A stretch of DNA of 32,939 nucleotides from Bacteroidales bacterium UBA1215 (GTDB taxonomy: Bacteria; Bacteroidota; Bacteroidia; Bacteroidales; WCHB1-69): contig DBXJ01000003.1 in NCBI GenBank assembly GCA_002309475.1, forward strand, positions 1 through 32,939, in the 5' to 3' direction. Below are positions 1-6,605 of the stretch, piece by piece (position 1 is the stretch's first letter; each line of letters opens with the position of its first letter). Made by a program: the position numbers and the translations under genes. Below the pieces are notes generated by a model that was given only the letters and a program-made list of their open reading frames with translations, did not search any database and was not told the DNA's origin.

Positions 1-40
1 GGGTTATGAGCCCGACGAGCTACCACTGCTCTACTCCGCG
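1..40 (-). tRNA. Initiator tRNA-Met (CAU), 3' part cut off by window edge
   Basis: Read on the minus strand from base 40 down to base 1, this is the 5' half of a tRNA: acceptor strand CGCGGAG, D-stem GAGC/GCUC around loop AGUGGUA, and an anticodon arm UCGGG-CUCAUAA-CCC with anticodon CAU. The 5' C (expected to be unpaired with A72) and the run of three G residues pairing with CCC in the anticodon stem are hallmarks of initiator rather than elongator tRNA-Met. The variable loop, T arm and 3' end lie outside the window, so those features cannot be checked. Confidence 0.93.
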
Positions 41-66
41 ATATGTTGGTTCCATAAACGGAATTG

Positions 67-74
67 CAAAAGTA
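67..74 (-). promoter_or_regulatory. -7 box of the tRNA-fMet promoter
   Basis: On the minus strand the bases read TACTTTTG followed by CA, which matches the Bacteroidota -7 consensus TAnnTTTG. The mature tRNA begins 27 bases downstream. A T-rich stretch ending in G (plus-strand bases 90-95) lies 15 bases upstream and could serve as the -33 element, though that spacing is shorter than usual. Confidence 0.6.
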
Positions 75-171
75 TAAAAAAAAATAATACAAAAATCATT
101 TTTATAAAAAAAAATCAAAGAACGGGCAAAAATGTAAAATAAAATCAATATTCATACGTTATGGAAACAAT

Positions 172-179
172 TATTTTTG
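172..179 (+). promoter_or_regulatory. Putative -7 box for the moxR-batA-cinA operon
   Basis: TATTTTTG matches TAnnTTTG and lies 15 bases before the moxR ATG, which would give a very short leader. No TTG is found at the expected -33 distance, so the assignment is weak. Confidence 0.4.
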
Positions 180-193
180 ATAAATAAAATATT

Positions 194-1189
194 ATGTCAG
201 ACGCAGTAGATATTAGAGCTTTAAACGAACGTATCAACCAAGAAAGTTCTTTTGTTGATATGTTGAATATGGAGATGAGCAAGGTGATAGTCGGTCAGAA
301 AAATATGATAGACCATTTGCTCATAGGTTTGTTATCCAACGGACATATTTTGTTAGAAGGTGTGCCCGGGTTGGCAAAAACATTGGCAATTAAATCTTTG
401 TCAAGTGCCATTAATGCTAAATTCAGCAGAATACAGTTTACTCCCGATTTGTTGCCGGCTGATTTGATAGGTACATTAATATATAGCCAGAAGTCAGAAG
501 ATTTCTTGGTGAAAAAGGGACCTATCTTCGCTAATTTTATTTTAGCGGATGAAATCAACAGAGCTCCGGCAAAAGTGCAGAGTGCCTTGTTGGAGGCTAT
601 GCAAGAACGTCAGGTTACTATCGGCGAATCCACTTACAAATTGGAAGAACCGTTTTTGGTAATGGCAACACAGAATCCAATAGAGCAGGAAGGTACTTAT
701 CCCTTGCCGGAAGCACAATTAGACCGTTTTATGTTGAAAGTGGTAATCAATTATCCTACCAAAGACGAAGAAAAGGTCATCTTGCGTCAGCAGATCGGCA
801 ATGAAAAAACGGATGTAAAAGCCGTGCTCAGCGGTGAAGATATCATCAAGGCAAGAGATATTGTCAGAGAGGTGTATGTTGATGAAAAAATAGAAAATTA
901 TATTACTGATATAGTATTTTCAACACGTTATCCAAAAGATTTTAAATTGGAACGTTTTTCCAACATGATTTCATTTGGAGCTTCCCCACGAGCTTCTATC
1001 AATTTGGCATTGGCAGCTAAGGCTTATGCTTTTATCAAACGGCGTGGCTATGTGATACCGGAAGATGTCAGAGCGATTGCACATGCTGTAATGCGTCATC
1101 GTATAGGTCTGACTTACGAGGCTGAAGCAGAAAATATTACTACAGATGATATCATCAACGAAATTCTTAATACGGTAGAAGTGCCATAG
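194..1189 (+). CDS. moxR: MoxR-family AAA+ ATPase
   Basis: This is a 331-residue cytoplasmic AAA+ ATPase of the MoxR (AAA_3) family, thought to act as a chaperone that helps von Willebrand factor A (VWA) proteins mature or bind metal. Visible motifs are Walker A GVPGLAKT at residues 56-63, Walker B ILADE at 116-120, sensor-1 ATQNP at 158-162 and the family signature LPEAQLDRF at 171-179. The length is normal for the family. It is the first gene of a plus-strand run and is followed, as usual in Bacteroidota, by a DUF58 protein, a BatD-like protein and BatA, which are the expected clients. The ATG at 194 is the first start in frame and gives the usual N-terminus. Its exact substrate in this organism is unknown. 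Confidence 0.95.
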   Translation: MSDAVDIRALNERINQESSFVDMLNMEMSKVIVGQKNMIDHLLIGLLSNGHILLEGVPGLAKTLAIKSLSSAINAKFSRIQFTPDLLPADLIGTLIYSQKSEDFLVKKGPIFANFILADEINRAPAKVQSALLEAMQERQVTIGESTYKLEEPFLVMATQNPIEQEGTYPLPEAQLDRFMLKVVINYPTKDEEKVILRQQIGNEKTDVKAVLSGEDIIKARDIVREVYVDEKIENYITDIVFSTRYPKDFKLERFSNMISFGASPRASINLALAAKAYAFIKRRGYVIPEDVRAIAHAVMRHRIGLTYEAEAENITTDDIINEILNTVEVP

Positions 1190-1324
1190 AAACAATTTGA
1201 AAAAACATCTTTTTGTGGCATCAATAGCATTAAATGAAGGTTTATTGGTCGCAAATAGAGATAAATATCATTTTTCTATGTGCCATAAAATGAATGCTGT
1301 CAGTTGAATATAAATAGTTAAATC

Positions 1325-2191
1325 GTGAATACAACCGAATTACTAAAGAAAATCCGTAAGATAGAGATAAAAACCCGCAGTCTGTCACAGCAGAATTTTG
1401 CAGGGCAGTATCATAGTGCTTTCAAAGGTCGGGGAATGGCTTTCAGTGAGGTACGTTCCTATACTTATGGAGACGATGTAAGGTCTATTGATTGGAATGT
1501 AACGGCACGATTTCGTCAGCCCTATGTGAAAGTATTTGAAGAAGAACGTGAACTAACGGTGATGTTGGTGATAGATAGCAGTTCTTCTACCATGTTTGGT
1601 ACAAGAAGTAAACAAAAACAAGATTTAATAACCGAATTGGCAGCCGTATTGTCGTTTTCGGCTATCACGAATAATGACAAGGTAGGTGTGTTGATTTATA
1701 GCGACAAAATTGAAAAATTTATTCCGCCGAAAAAAGGGAAAACACACATTTTAAGAATTATCAGTGAATTGGTCAATCTAAAACCGCAATCAACAACTAC
1801 CAATACTTCTTTGGCATTGCAATATTTAGTCGGTGCCATCAAGAAGCGTTGTACCGTATTTGTTATGTCGGATTTTATTGAAACAGATTTTGAAACGGCA
1901 TTGAGAATTGCTGCCAACAAACACGATGTTTCTATGGTGCAAATCAGAGATAGAGGAGAATATTGTCTGCCCAAAATCGGTTTGATGCAAATAAAAGACA
2001 GTGAAACCGGTCAAATAAGAGTTGTCAATACTTCTAATAGTCAATTCCAAAAAGAATATCGGCAATGGTGGCAAACTAACGAACAAACCGTCAACGATAT
2101 CTATAGGCGGAGCGGAACGGATGTTATCAAATTGTACACCGATGAAGACTATGTGCCGAAATTGCGAGAATTCTTTCAAAAAAGGTCATAA
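1325..2191 (+). CDS. DUF58 domain protein (VWA-like), GTG start
   Basis: This 288-residue protein belongs to the DUF58 family that accompanies MoxR. The family core YGDDVRSIDWNVTARF spans residues 48-63 and is followed by VKVFEEERE at 68-76. A VWA-type metal site of the DxSxS form (D84-S-S-S-S88) follows. No signal peptide or membrane segment is evident, so it is probably cytoplasmic or peripheral. The start is GTG: the first in-frame ATG is residue 39, inside the conserved region, and the residues before it (starting MNTTELLKKIRKIEI) match the typical DUF58 N-terminus. It sits 135 bases after moxR and 1 base before the next gene. Its molecular function is not established; a role with MoxR in envelope stress or aerotolerance is inferred from context. 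Confidence 0.9.
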   Translation: MNTTELLKKIRKIEIKTRSLSQQNFAGQYHSAFKGRGMAFSEVRSYTYGDDVRSIDWNVTARFRQPYVKVFEEERELTVMLVIDSSSSTMFGTRSKQKQDLITELAAVLSFSAITNNDKVGVLIYSDKIEKFIPPKKGKTHILRIISELVNLKPQSTTTNTSLALQYLVGAIKKRCTVFVMSDFIETDFETALRIAANKHDVSMVQIRDRGEYCLPKIGLMQIKDSETGQIRVVNTSNSQFQKEYRQWWQTNEQTVNDIYRRSGTDVIKLYTDEDYVPKLREFFQKRS

Positions 2192-2192
2192 G

Positions 2193-3113
2193 ATGAAGAA
2201 ATATATTTTATTAGTAACTTTTTGTATAGTAGCATTCTGTGCTTTGGGACAATCCGCTAAAGTAAGTTTGGATTCCAACAAAATACTTATCGGAGACCAA
2301 TTGAAAATGAATGTAGAATTGGAATGTAACGAAGAAGGAGTGTTGTTTCCGATATTGACCGATACTTGTATCCCGAATATTGAAATATTGTCTAAAACAA
2401 CTATTGATACCATCAAGGAGAATGGTAAAATAAAATATCATCAACAATTGACTATCACTTCGTTTGAAAGTGGTACGCACATTATTCCTCCATTGACATT
2501 TTATACAGCCGATTCTACATTTTTGGCAATGACGGATATGCAGACTTTGCAAGTAAACACCGTAAAAGTAGATACCACCAAAGCCATCAAAGATATAGCA
2601 AAACCATTAAGAGAACCTTGGAAATTCAAAGAGGTAATTCCGTATGTATTGTACATTTTGTTGGCTGCTATTGTGATAGCCGCTATCATTTTCCTGATTG
2701 TCAAATTGTCAAGATGGAAAAAGAAATCGGAAATTCCTGTCAAGCAAAAGCCAAGCGAACCTGCCGATGTAATAGCAATGAGAGATTTAGAAGCTTTGTG
2801 GCAGCAACGATTGTGTGAAAAGGGGCATGTAAAAGAATACTATAGCCGATTGAGTGATATTTGTAGAACTTATATTGACAATCGTTGGGATGTGTCAACG
2901 ATGGAAATGGTAAGCAGTGAAATAGTTGAATGTTTGCAAAATTTGGGTATCAATAGAAATGATATCAACAATATGAAAGAGTTGTTATATGCTTCTGATA
3001 TGGTAAAATTTGCTAAAGCAGACCCACTTCCCAATGAGAATAGTTCTGTATATCAGTTAGCAGTAGATTTTGTTAAAAATACCAAAAAGACAATTGAAAT
3101 AAAAGAAAACTAA
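2193..3113 (+). CDS. BatD-like single-pass membrane protein of the Bat cluster
   Basis: This 306-residue protein of unknown function regularly lies between the DUF58 gene and batA in Bacteroidota. It has a signal peptide (residues 1-20, ending CALGQ), a periplasmic beta-rich domain of about 125 residues resembling the N-terminal repeats of BatD, one membrane helix at about 148-172, and a cytoplasmic helical domain with RDLEALWQQRLCEKG and YYSRLSDICRTYIDNR. The ATG at 2193 was chosen because it gives a proper signal peptide and starts 1 base after the DUF58 stop. An open frame reaches back to 2022, but that part overlaps DUF58 codons and does not look like a protein N-terminus. A periplasmic sensing or scaffold role beside BatA is inference. 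Confidence 0.85.
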   Translation: MKKYILLVTFCIVAFCALGQSAKVSLDSNKILIGDQLKMNVELECNEEGVLFPILTDTCIPNIEILSKTTIDTIKENGKIKYHQQLTITSFESGTHIIPPLTFYTADSTFLAMTDMQTLQVNTVKVDTTKAIKDIAKPLREPWKFKEVIPYVLYILLAAIVIAAIIFLIVKLSRWKKKSEIPVKQKPSEPADVIAMRDLEALWQQRLCEKGHVKEYYSRLSDICRTYIDNRWDVSTMEMVSSEIVECLQNLGINRNDINNMKELLYASDMVKFAKADPLPNENSSVYQLAVDFVKNTKKTIEIKEN

Positions 3114-3116
3114 GTC

Positions 3117-4115
3117 ATGACATCACTAATTGCATATTTTGACAGCATAAAATTTGACCATCCACATCTATTTTGGTTGTTGTTGATCGTGCCATTGTTG
3201 ATAGCGTGGTATGTGTGGAAAAACAAAAAAATGAATTCATCATTTGTGGTTTCTACAACAAAATCAATTGCACAAGCCCCACATATACGTCAGTGGTATT
3301 TGCATATACCTTTTGCATTGAGAGTAATTGTTATAATGTTGATAATTACCGCATTGGCTCGTCCTCAAAGTAGTCTTTCGCACAAACAGGTGGAAGTGGA
3401 GGGTATCGATATAGTGATGGCTTTGGATGTGTCGGGTAGTATGATGGCGATGGATTTTCGTCCCAATAGGTTGGAAGCTTGCAAAAGTGTGATAAAAACT
3501 TTTGTGGAAAACAGACCGACAGATAGAATCGGATTGGTGCTTTATAGCGGTGAAGCATATACAAAATGTCCATTGACAACCGATCATGTAACTTTGTTGG
3601 AGGCGATAGAGAGCAGCAAAAACGGACAAATAGAAGATGGAACTGCCATCGGTGATGGCTTGGGAACGGCTATCAATCGTTTGCGAGAAAGTACTGCCAA
3701 AAGTAAAGTCATCATTTTGCTGTCGGATGGAGTAAACAATACCGGTTATGTTGACCCGCTATCTGCTGCAGATATTGCAAAAGAATACGGGATAAGAGTT
3801 TATACCATAGGTTGTGGTAGTATGGGTACGGTTCCATATAGTACGCCACAAGGTGTTTTTTATGCCGAAACTGAAATAGACGAGCAATTGTTGAAAAATA
3901 TAGCTCAAGAAACAGGTGGAAACTATTTCCGGGCTGCCAGCAAAGACAAGTTGAAGGCGGTATATGACAAAATAGACAAAATGGAAAAGTCAAAAATTAC
4001 CGAAACTCAATTTACCAACAAAAATGATGAATTCTTTCCGATTTTGTTGTTGGCAGTTATTTTATTGGCATTGGAAATCATTCTTTCGCAGACTATTTTG
4101 AAGGTGGAACCTTAA
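3117..4115 (+). CDS. batA: BatA-like VWA domain inner-membrane protein
   Basis: This 332-residue protein has the BatA architecture: two N-terminal membrane helices (about 17-33 and 65-80), a cytoplasmic or periplasmic VWA domain (about 95-290) and a C-terminal helix (about 308-326). The metal-ion-dependent adhesion site is intact, with DVSGS at 104-108. A conserved T in a DGTAIGDG segment and the LSDGVNN segment complete it. BatA was first described in the Bacteroides aerotolerance operon, where its mechanism remains unclear. The gene begins 3 bases after its upstream neighbour. In most relatives batB, another VWA protein, follows directly; here the next gene is cinA, so BatA stands alone with the DUF58 protein unless batB lies elsewhere. 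Confidence 0.92.
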   Translation: MTSLIAYFDSIKFDHPHLFWLLLIVPLLIAWYVWKNKKMNSSFVVSTTKSIAQAPHIRQWYLHIPFALRVIVIMLIITALARPQSSLSHKQVEVEGIDIVMALDVSGSMMAMDFRPNRLEACKSVIKTFVENRPTDRIGLVLYSGEAYTKCPLTTDHVTLLEAIESSKNGQIEDGTAIGDGLGTAINRLRESTAKSKVIILLSDGVNNTGYVDPLSAADIAKEYGIRVYTIGCGSMGTVPYSTPQGVFYAETEIDEQLLKNIAQETGGNYFRAASKDKLKAVYDKIDKMEKSKITETQFTNKNDEFFPILLLAVILLALEIILSQTILKVEP

Positions 4116-4127
4116 AACAAGTTGATT

Positions 4128-5378
4128 ATGCAGGCAAATATCCAAGCAGAAATTCTCAATATAGGCGATGAATTGTTGAATGGTCAAGTATTGAATACCA
4201 ATGCTTCTGCCATTGCCACTATGTTGAATAGAATAGGCGTGAAGGTTGCGGAAATTCTTACCATTGGAGATGATGCACAAGCTATAGAGCAAAGTTTTGC
4301 AGAAGGTTTGAAAAAATATCAATTGCTGATTGTTACCGGTGGCTTGGGAACCACCAAAGATGATATCACCAAAAAAAGCATTTGTAATTATTTTCATGTG
4401 GGATTGAAGGATAATTTACAAATGAAACAGCACATCAAAGAGGTGGTAAAAGCATTAAATAGAAAAGTGTCTGACAGTGTTTTCACACAATCCATGTTGC
4501 CGGAAAATTGCAAAGTAATTCTCAATCCTTATGGAATAGCCCCGGGAATGTGGATGGAACAAGGAAATGCTGTATTGATATCTATTCCCGGAGTGCCAAT
4601 GGAAATGGAATCCATGTTGGATGAAATTGAGCAAAAAGTAGTGGCACATTTTCATATAGCATCCACTATAGATATGCATTTCAAAACATACGGAATTGCA
4701 GAATCTGCTTTGTCGGATCTGTTGGATGATTATGAAAATCAATTGCCATCGTATATCAAATTGGCATATTTACCACAAATGGGAATTGTCAATTTAAGAT
4801 TAACAGGACATCATGCAGATGCAAAAATGTTGGCAAAGGAAATGAATTGCCGGCGTGAAAAATTGTTGGAGATTGCGGGAGAGTATGTCTTTAGTGAAGA
4901 AAATAAACCTTTGTCCTTGTTGATAGGTGATGCATTGAAGGCCAAAGGACAAACCATGGCAACAGCGGAAAGTTGTACGGGTGGTTTGATTGTTCATCAA
5001 ATGACTTCCAATCCGGGTAGTTCACTCTATGTTAAAGGTGGAGTAGTTGCCTATAGCAATGAAATAAAGACAAAAGTTTTGCATGTTGACGAGCAAATTC
5101 TAACTACAGTAGGAGCTGTTAGCGAACAAACCGTGTTGTCTATGGCAGCCAACGTGTTGAAACTATATAATGTGGATTATAGTTTGTCGGTATCCGGCAT
5201 TGCAGGACCGGATGGCGGAACTGCAGAAAAACCTGTAGGAACAGTATGGATAGCTGTTGCCAACAAAGAGAAGGCAGAAGCCAAATGTTTTCATTTTGGA
5301 AGAGGTCGCAAAAATGTGGTAGAAAGAACTGTTCAAACAGCTTTATATTTGATTTATAAATTGATACAAGAAAGTTAA
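4128..5378 (+). CDS. cinA: CinA: competence/damage-inducible protein with NMN deamidase domain
   Basis: This two-domain protein of 416 residues has an N-terminal molybdopterin-binding-like (COG1058) domain, with AEILNIGDELLNGQ near the start and TGGLGTTKDDIT at 70-81. The C-terminal CinA/PncC domain carries AESCTGG at 280-286 and a VSGIAGPDGGTAEKPVGTVW segment. In characterised members the C-terminal domain deamidates nicotinamide mononucleotide and the N-terminal domain can hydrolyse ADP-ribose, a pyridine-nucleotide salvage role. The ATG at 4128 was preferred over an in-frame TTG at 4122 because family members begin just before the AEI motif. It lies 12 bases after batA, in the place batB usually takes, and its stop overlaps the yigZ start (TAATG). 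Confidence 0.95.
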   Translation: MQANIQAEILNIGDELLNGQVLNTNASAIATMLNRIGVKVAEILTIGDDAQAIEQSFAEGLKKYQLLIVTGGLGTTKDDITKKSICNYFHVGLKDNLQMKQHIKEVVKALNRKVSDSVFTQSMLPENCKVILNPYGIAPGMWMEQGNAVLISIPGVPMEMESMLDEIEQKVVAHFHIASTIDMHFKTYGIAESALSDLLDDYENQLPSYIKLAYLPQMGIVNLRLTGHHADAKMLAKEMNCRREKLLEIAGEYVFSEENKPLSLLIGDALKAKGQTMATAESCTGGLIVHQMTSNPGSSLYVKGGVVAYSNEIKTKVLHVDEQILTTVGAVSEQTVLSMAANVLKLYNVDYSLSVSGIAGPDGGTAEKPVGTVWIAVANKEKAEAKCFHFGRGRKNVVERTVQTALYLIYKLIQES

Positions 5379-5992
5379 TGGCAGATACCTATACCACTAT
5401 TTCTCAGTCGGCAGAAGGAGTGTATAAAGATAAAGGTAGTAAATTTATCGGTTTGGCATTTCCGGTAAAAACGGAAGAAGAAGCCAAACATATCATAATA
5501 GATGTTAAAAAGAAGTATTATGATGCCACTCATCATTGCTATGCATATCAAATCGGACATGTAGGCGAACCCAATTTTCGTATCAACGATGATGGCGAAC
5601 CGTCCGGAACGGCGGGAAAACCTATCTACGGACAAATATTATCGAATCATTTAACAGATATTTTAATCATAGTTGTCCGATATTTTGGCGGAACCAAATT
5701 AGGAGTAAGCGGTTTGATCAATGCCTACAAAACATGTGCTATGCTCACATTAAATGAGGCAAAAAAAATAGACTTGCCGATAAAGCATTTGTATGAAATT
5801 GTTTTTCAATACGATGATTTAAATAATGTAATGCAATTGTTGAAAAAGTACAATGCTGAAATCACCGCAACTGAATATGGCAATGACCAAGTGAAGATTC
5901 ATTTTGGTGTTTTACCATCAGTATCAAGTAACATGACAGAGATATTTCAAAATCTTTATCATGTTGTTATTCATCATGTCGGGGTGGTGTAG
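5378..5992 (+). CDS. yigZ: YigZ/IMPACT family protein
   Basis: This 204-residue protein of the UPF0029/IMPACT family has the family motifs HHCYAYQIG (52-60), DDGEPSGTAGKPI (71-83) and VVRYFGGTKLGVSGL (99-113), then a C-terminal DUF1949 ferredoxin-like domain. The family is thought to bind nucleic acid or ribosome-associated factors; the bacterial function is not settled. Its ATG shares one base with the cinA stop, so the two genes are probably translationally coupled. It is the last gene of the plus-strand run. Its TAG stop lies only two bases from the stop of the convergent ribE gene, and no terminator hairpin is visible between them. Confidence 0.93.
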   Translation: MADTYTTISQSAEGVYKDKGSKFIGLAFPVKTEEEAKHIIIDVKKKYYDATHHCYAYQIGHVGEPNFRINDDGEPSGTAGKPIYGQILSNHLTDILIIVVRYFGGTKLGVSGLINAYKTCAMLTLNEAKKIDLPIKHLYEIVFQYDDLNNVMQLLKKYNAEITATEYGNDQVKIHFGVLPSVSSNMTEIFQNLYHVVIHHVGVV

Positions 5993-5994
5993 CC

Positions 5995-6603
5995 TTAATT
6001 TTGTGCAGCCATATATTGGTCTAATAGCCGAGCAACGTATTTTCCGAAAATGTCAAATTCAATATTAACTTTTGTGCCCACTTTGAAATTATGAAAGTTG
6101 GTATGGTATTGAGTGTATGGTATAATAGCTACTGAAAACATGTTTTTTTGTGAATCCACTACCGTTAAACTTACACCATTGACACTAATAGAACCTTTTG
6201 GAACGGTAATTTGGTCGGGGGCGTCTTCATAGGTGAAATAGTATCTCCAACTACCATTTTCGTCCACTATTTGTGTACAAGTAGCTGTTTGGTCAACGTG
6301 ACCTTGTACAATATGTCCGTCAAAGCGACCATCCATTTTCATACTCCTTTCCAAATTGACTTCATAGCCAACCGTCCATGTGCCGAGATTGGTTTTTAAT
6401 AAGGTTTCCAACATGGCAGTTACAACATAAGTATTGTTTGCTTTGTCAATTTCTACAATGGTAAGACAACAACCATCGTGGCTGATACTTTGGTCAATAT
6501 TGAGTTCATCAATAAAATCTACCTCTATGGTAAAATGAACATTTGTTTTGTCTTGATTGATTGCGACAACTTTTCCTGTTTTTTCAATTATTCCCGTAAA
6601 CAT
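5995..6603 (-). CDS. ribE: Riboflavin synthase, alpha subunit
   Basis: This 202-residue enzyme converts two 6,7-dimethyl-8-ribityllumazine molecules to riboflavin and 5-amino-6-ribitylamino-uracil, the last step of riboflavin synthesis. It shows the essential N-terminal MFTGII and two tandem lumazine-binding barrels: the first has SHDGCCLTIVEI and the second has VNGVSLTVVD. A conserved GHIVQGHVDQ lies between them. The length is normal. The start codon lies 2 bases after the stop of the large T9SS protein upstream, so it is probably read from the same transcript, an odd pairing of a cofactor enzyme with a surface protein. No FMN riboswitch precedes it. Confidence 0.96.
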   Translation of the reverse strand: MFTGIIEKTGKVVAINQDKTNVHFTIEVDFIDELNIDQSISHDGCCLTIVEIDKANNTYVVTAMLETLLKTNLGTWTVGYEVNLERSMKMDGRFDGHIVQGHVDQTATCTQIVDENGSWRYYFTYEDAPDQITVPKGSISVNGVSLTVVDSQKNMFSVAIIPYTQYHTNFHNFKVGTKVNIEFDIFGKYVARLLDQYMAAQN

Positions 6604-6605
6604 AA

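Noticed and set aside
91..103. 13-base A/T palindrome between tRNA-fMet and moxR
   Set aside because: Pure A/T apart from the centre in a poly-A region; expected by chance and too weak for a terminator.
161..187. Eight-codon frame METIIFDK before moxR as a leader peptide
   Set aside because: It overlaps the putative -7 box at 172-179 and has no regulatory codon pattern; too short to support.
1234..1293. 19-codon frame between moxR and the DUF58 gene
   Set aside because: No conserved features, no clear initiation context; in an AT-rich gap such frames are common by chance.
2022..2192. 57-codon upstream extension of the BatD-like protein
   Set aside because: It overlaps DUF58 codons in another frame and would bury the signal peptide that starts at 2193.
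4122..4127. TTG start for cinA two codons before the ATG
   Set aside because: Family members start just before the AEIL motif; the ATG at 4128 fits and is a stronger codon.
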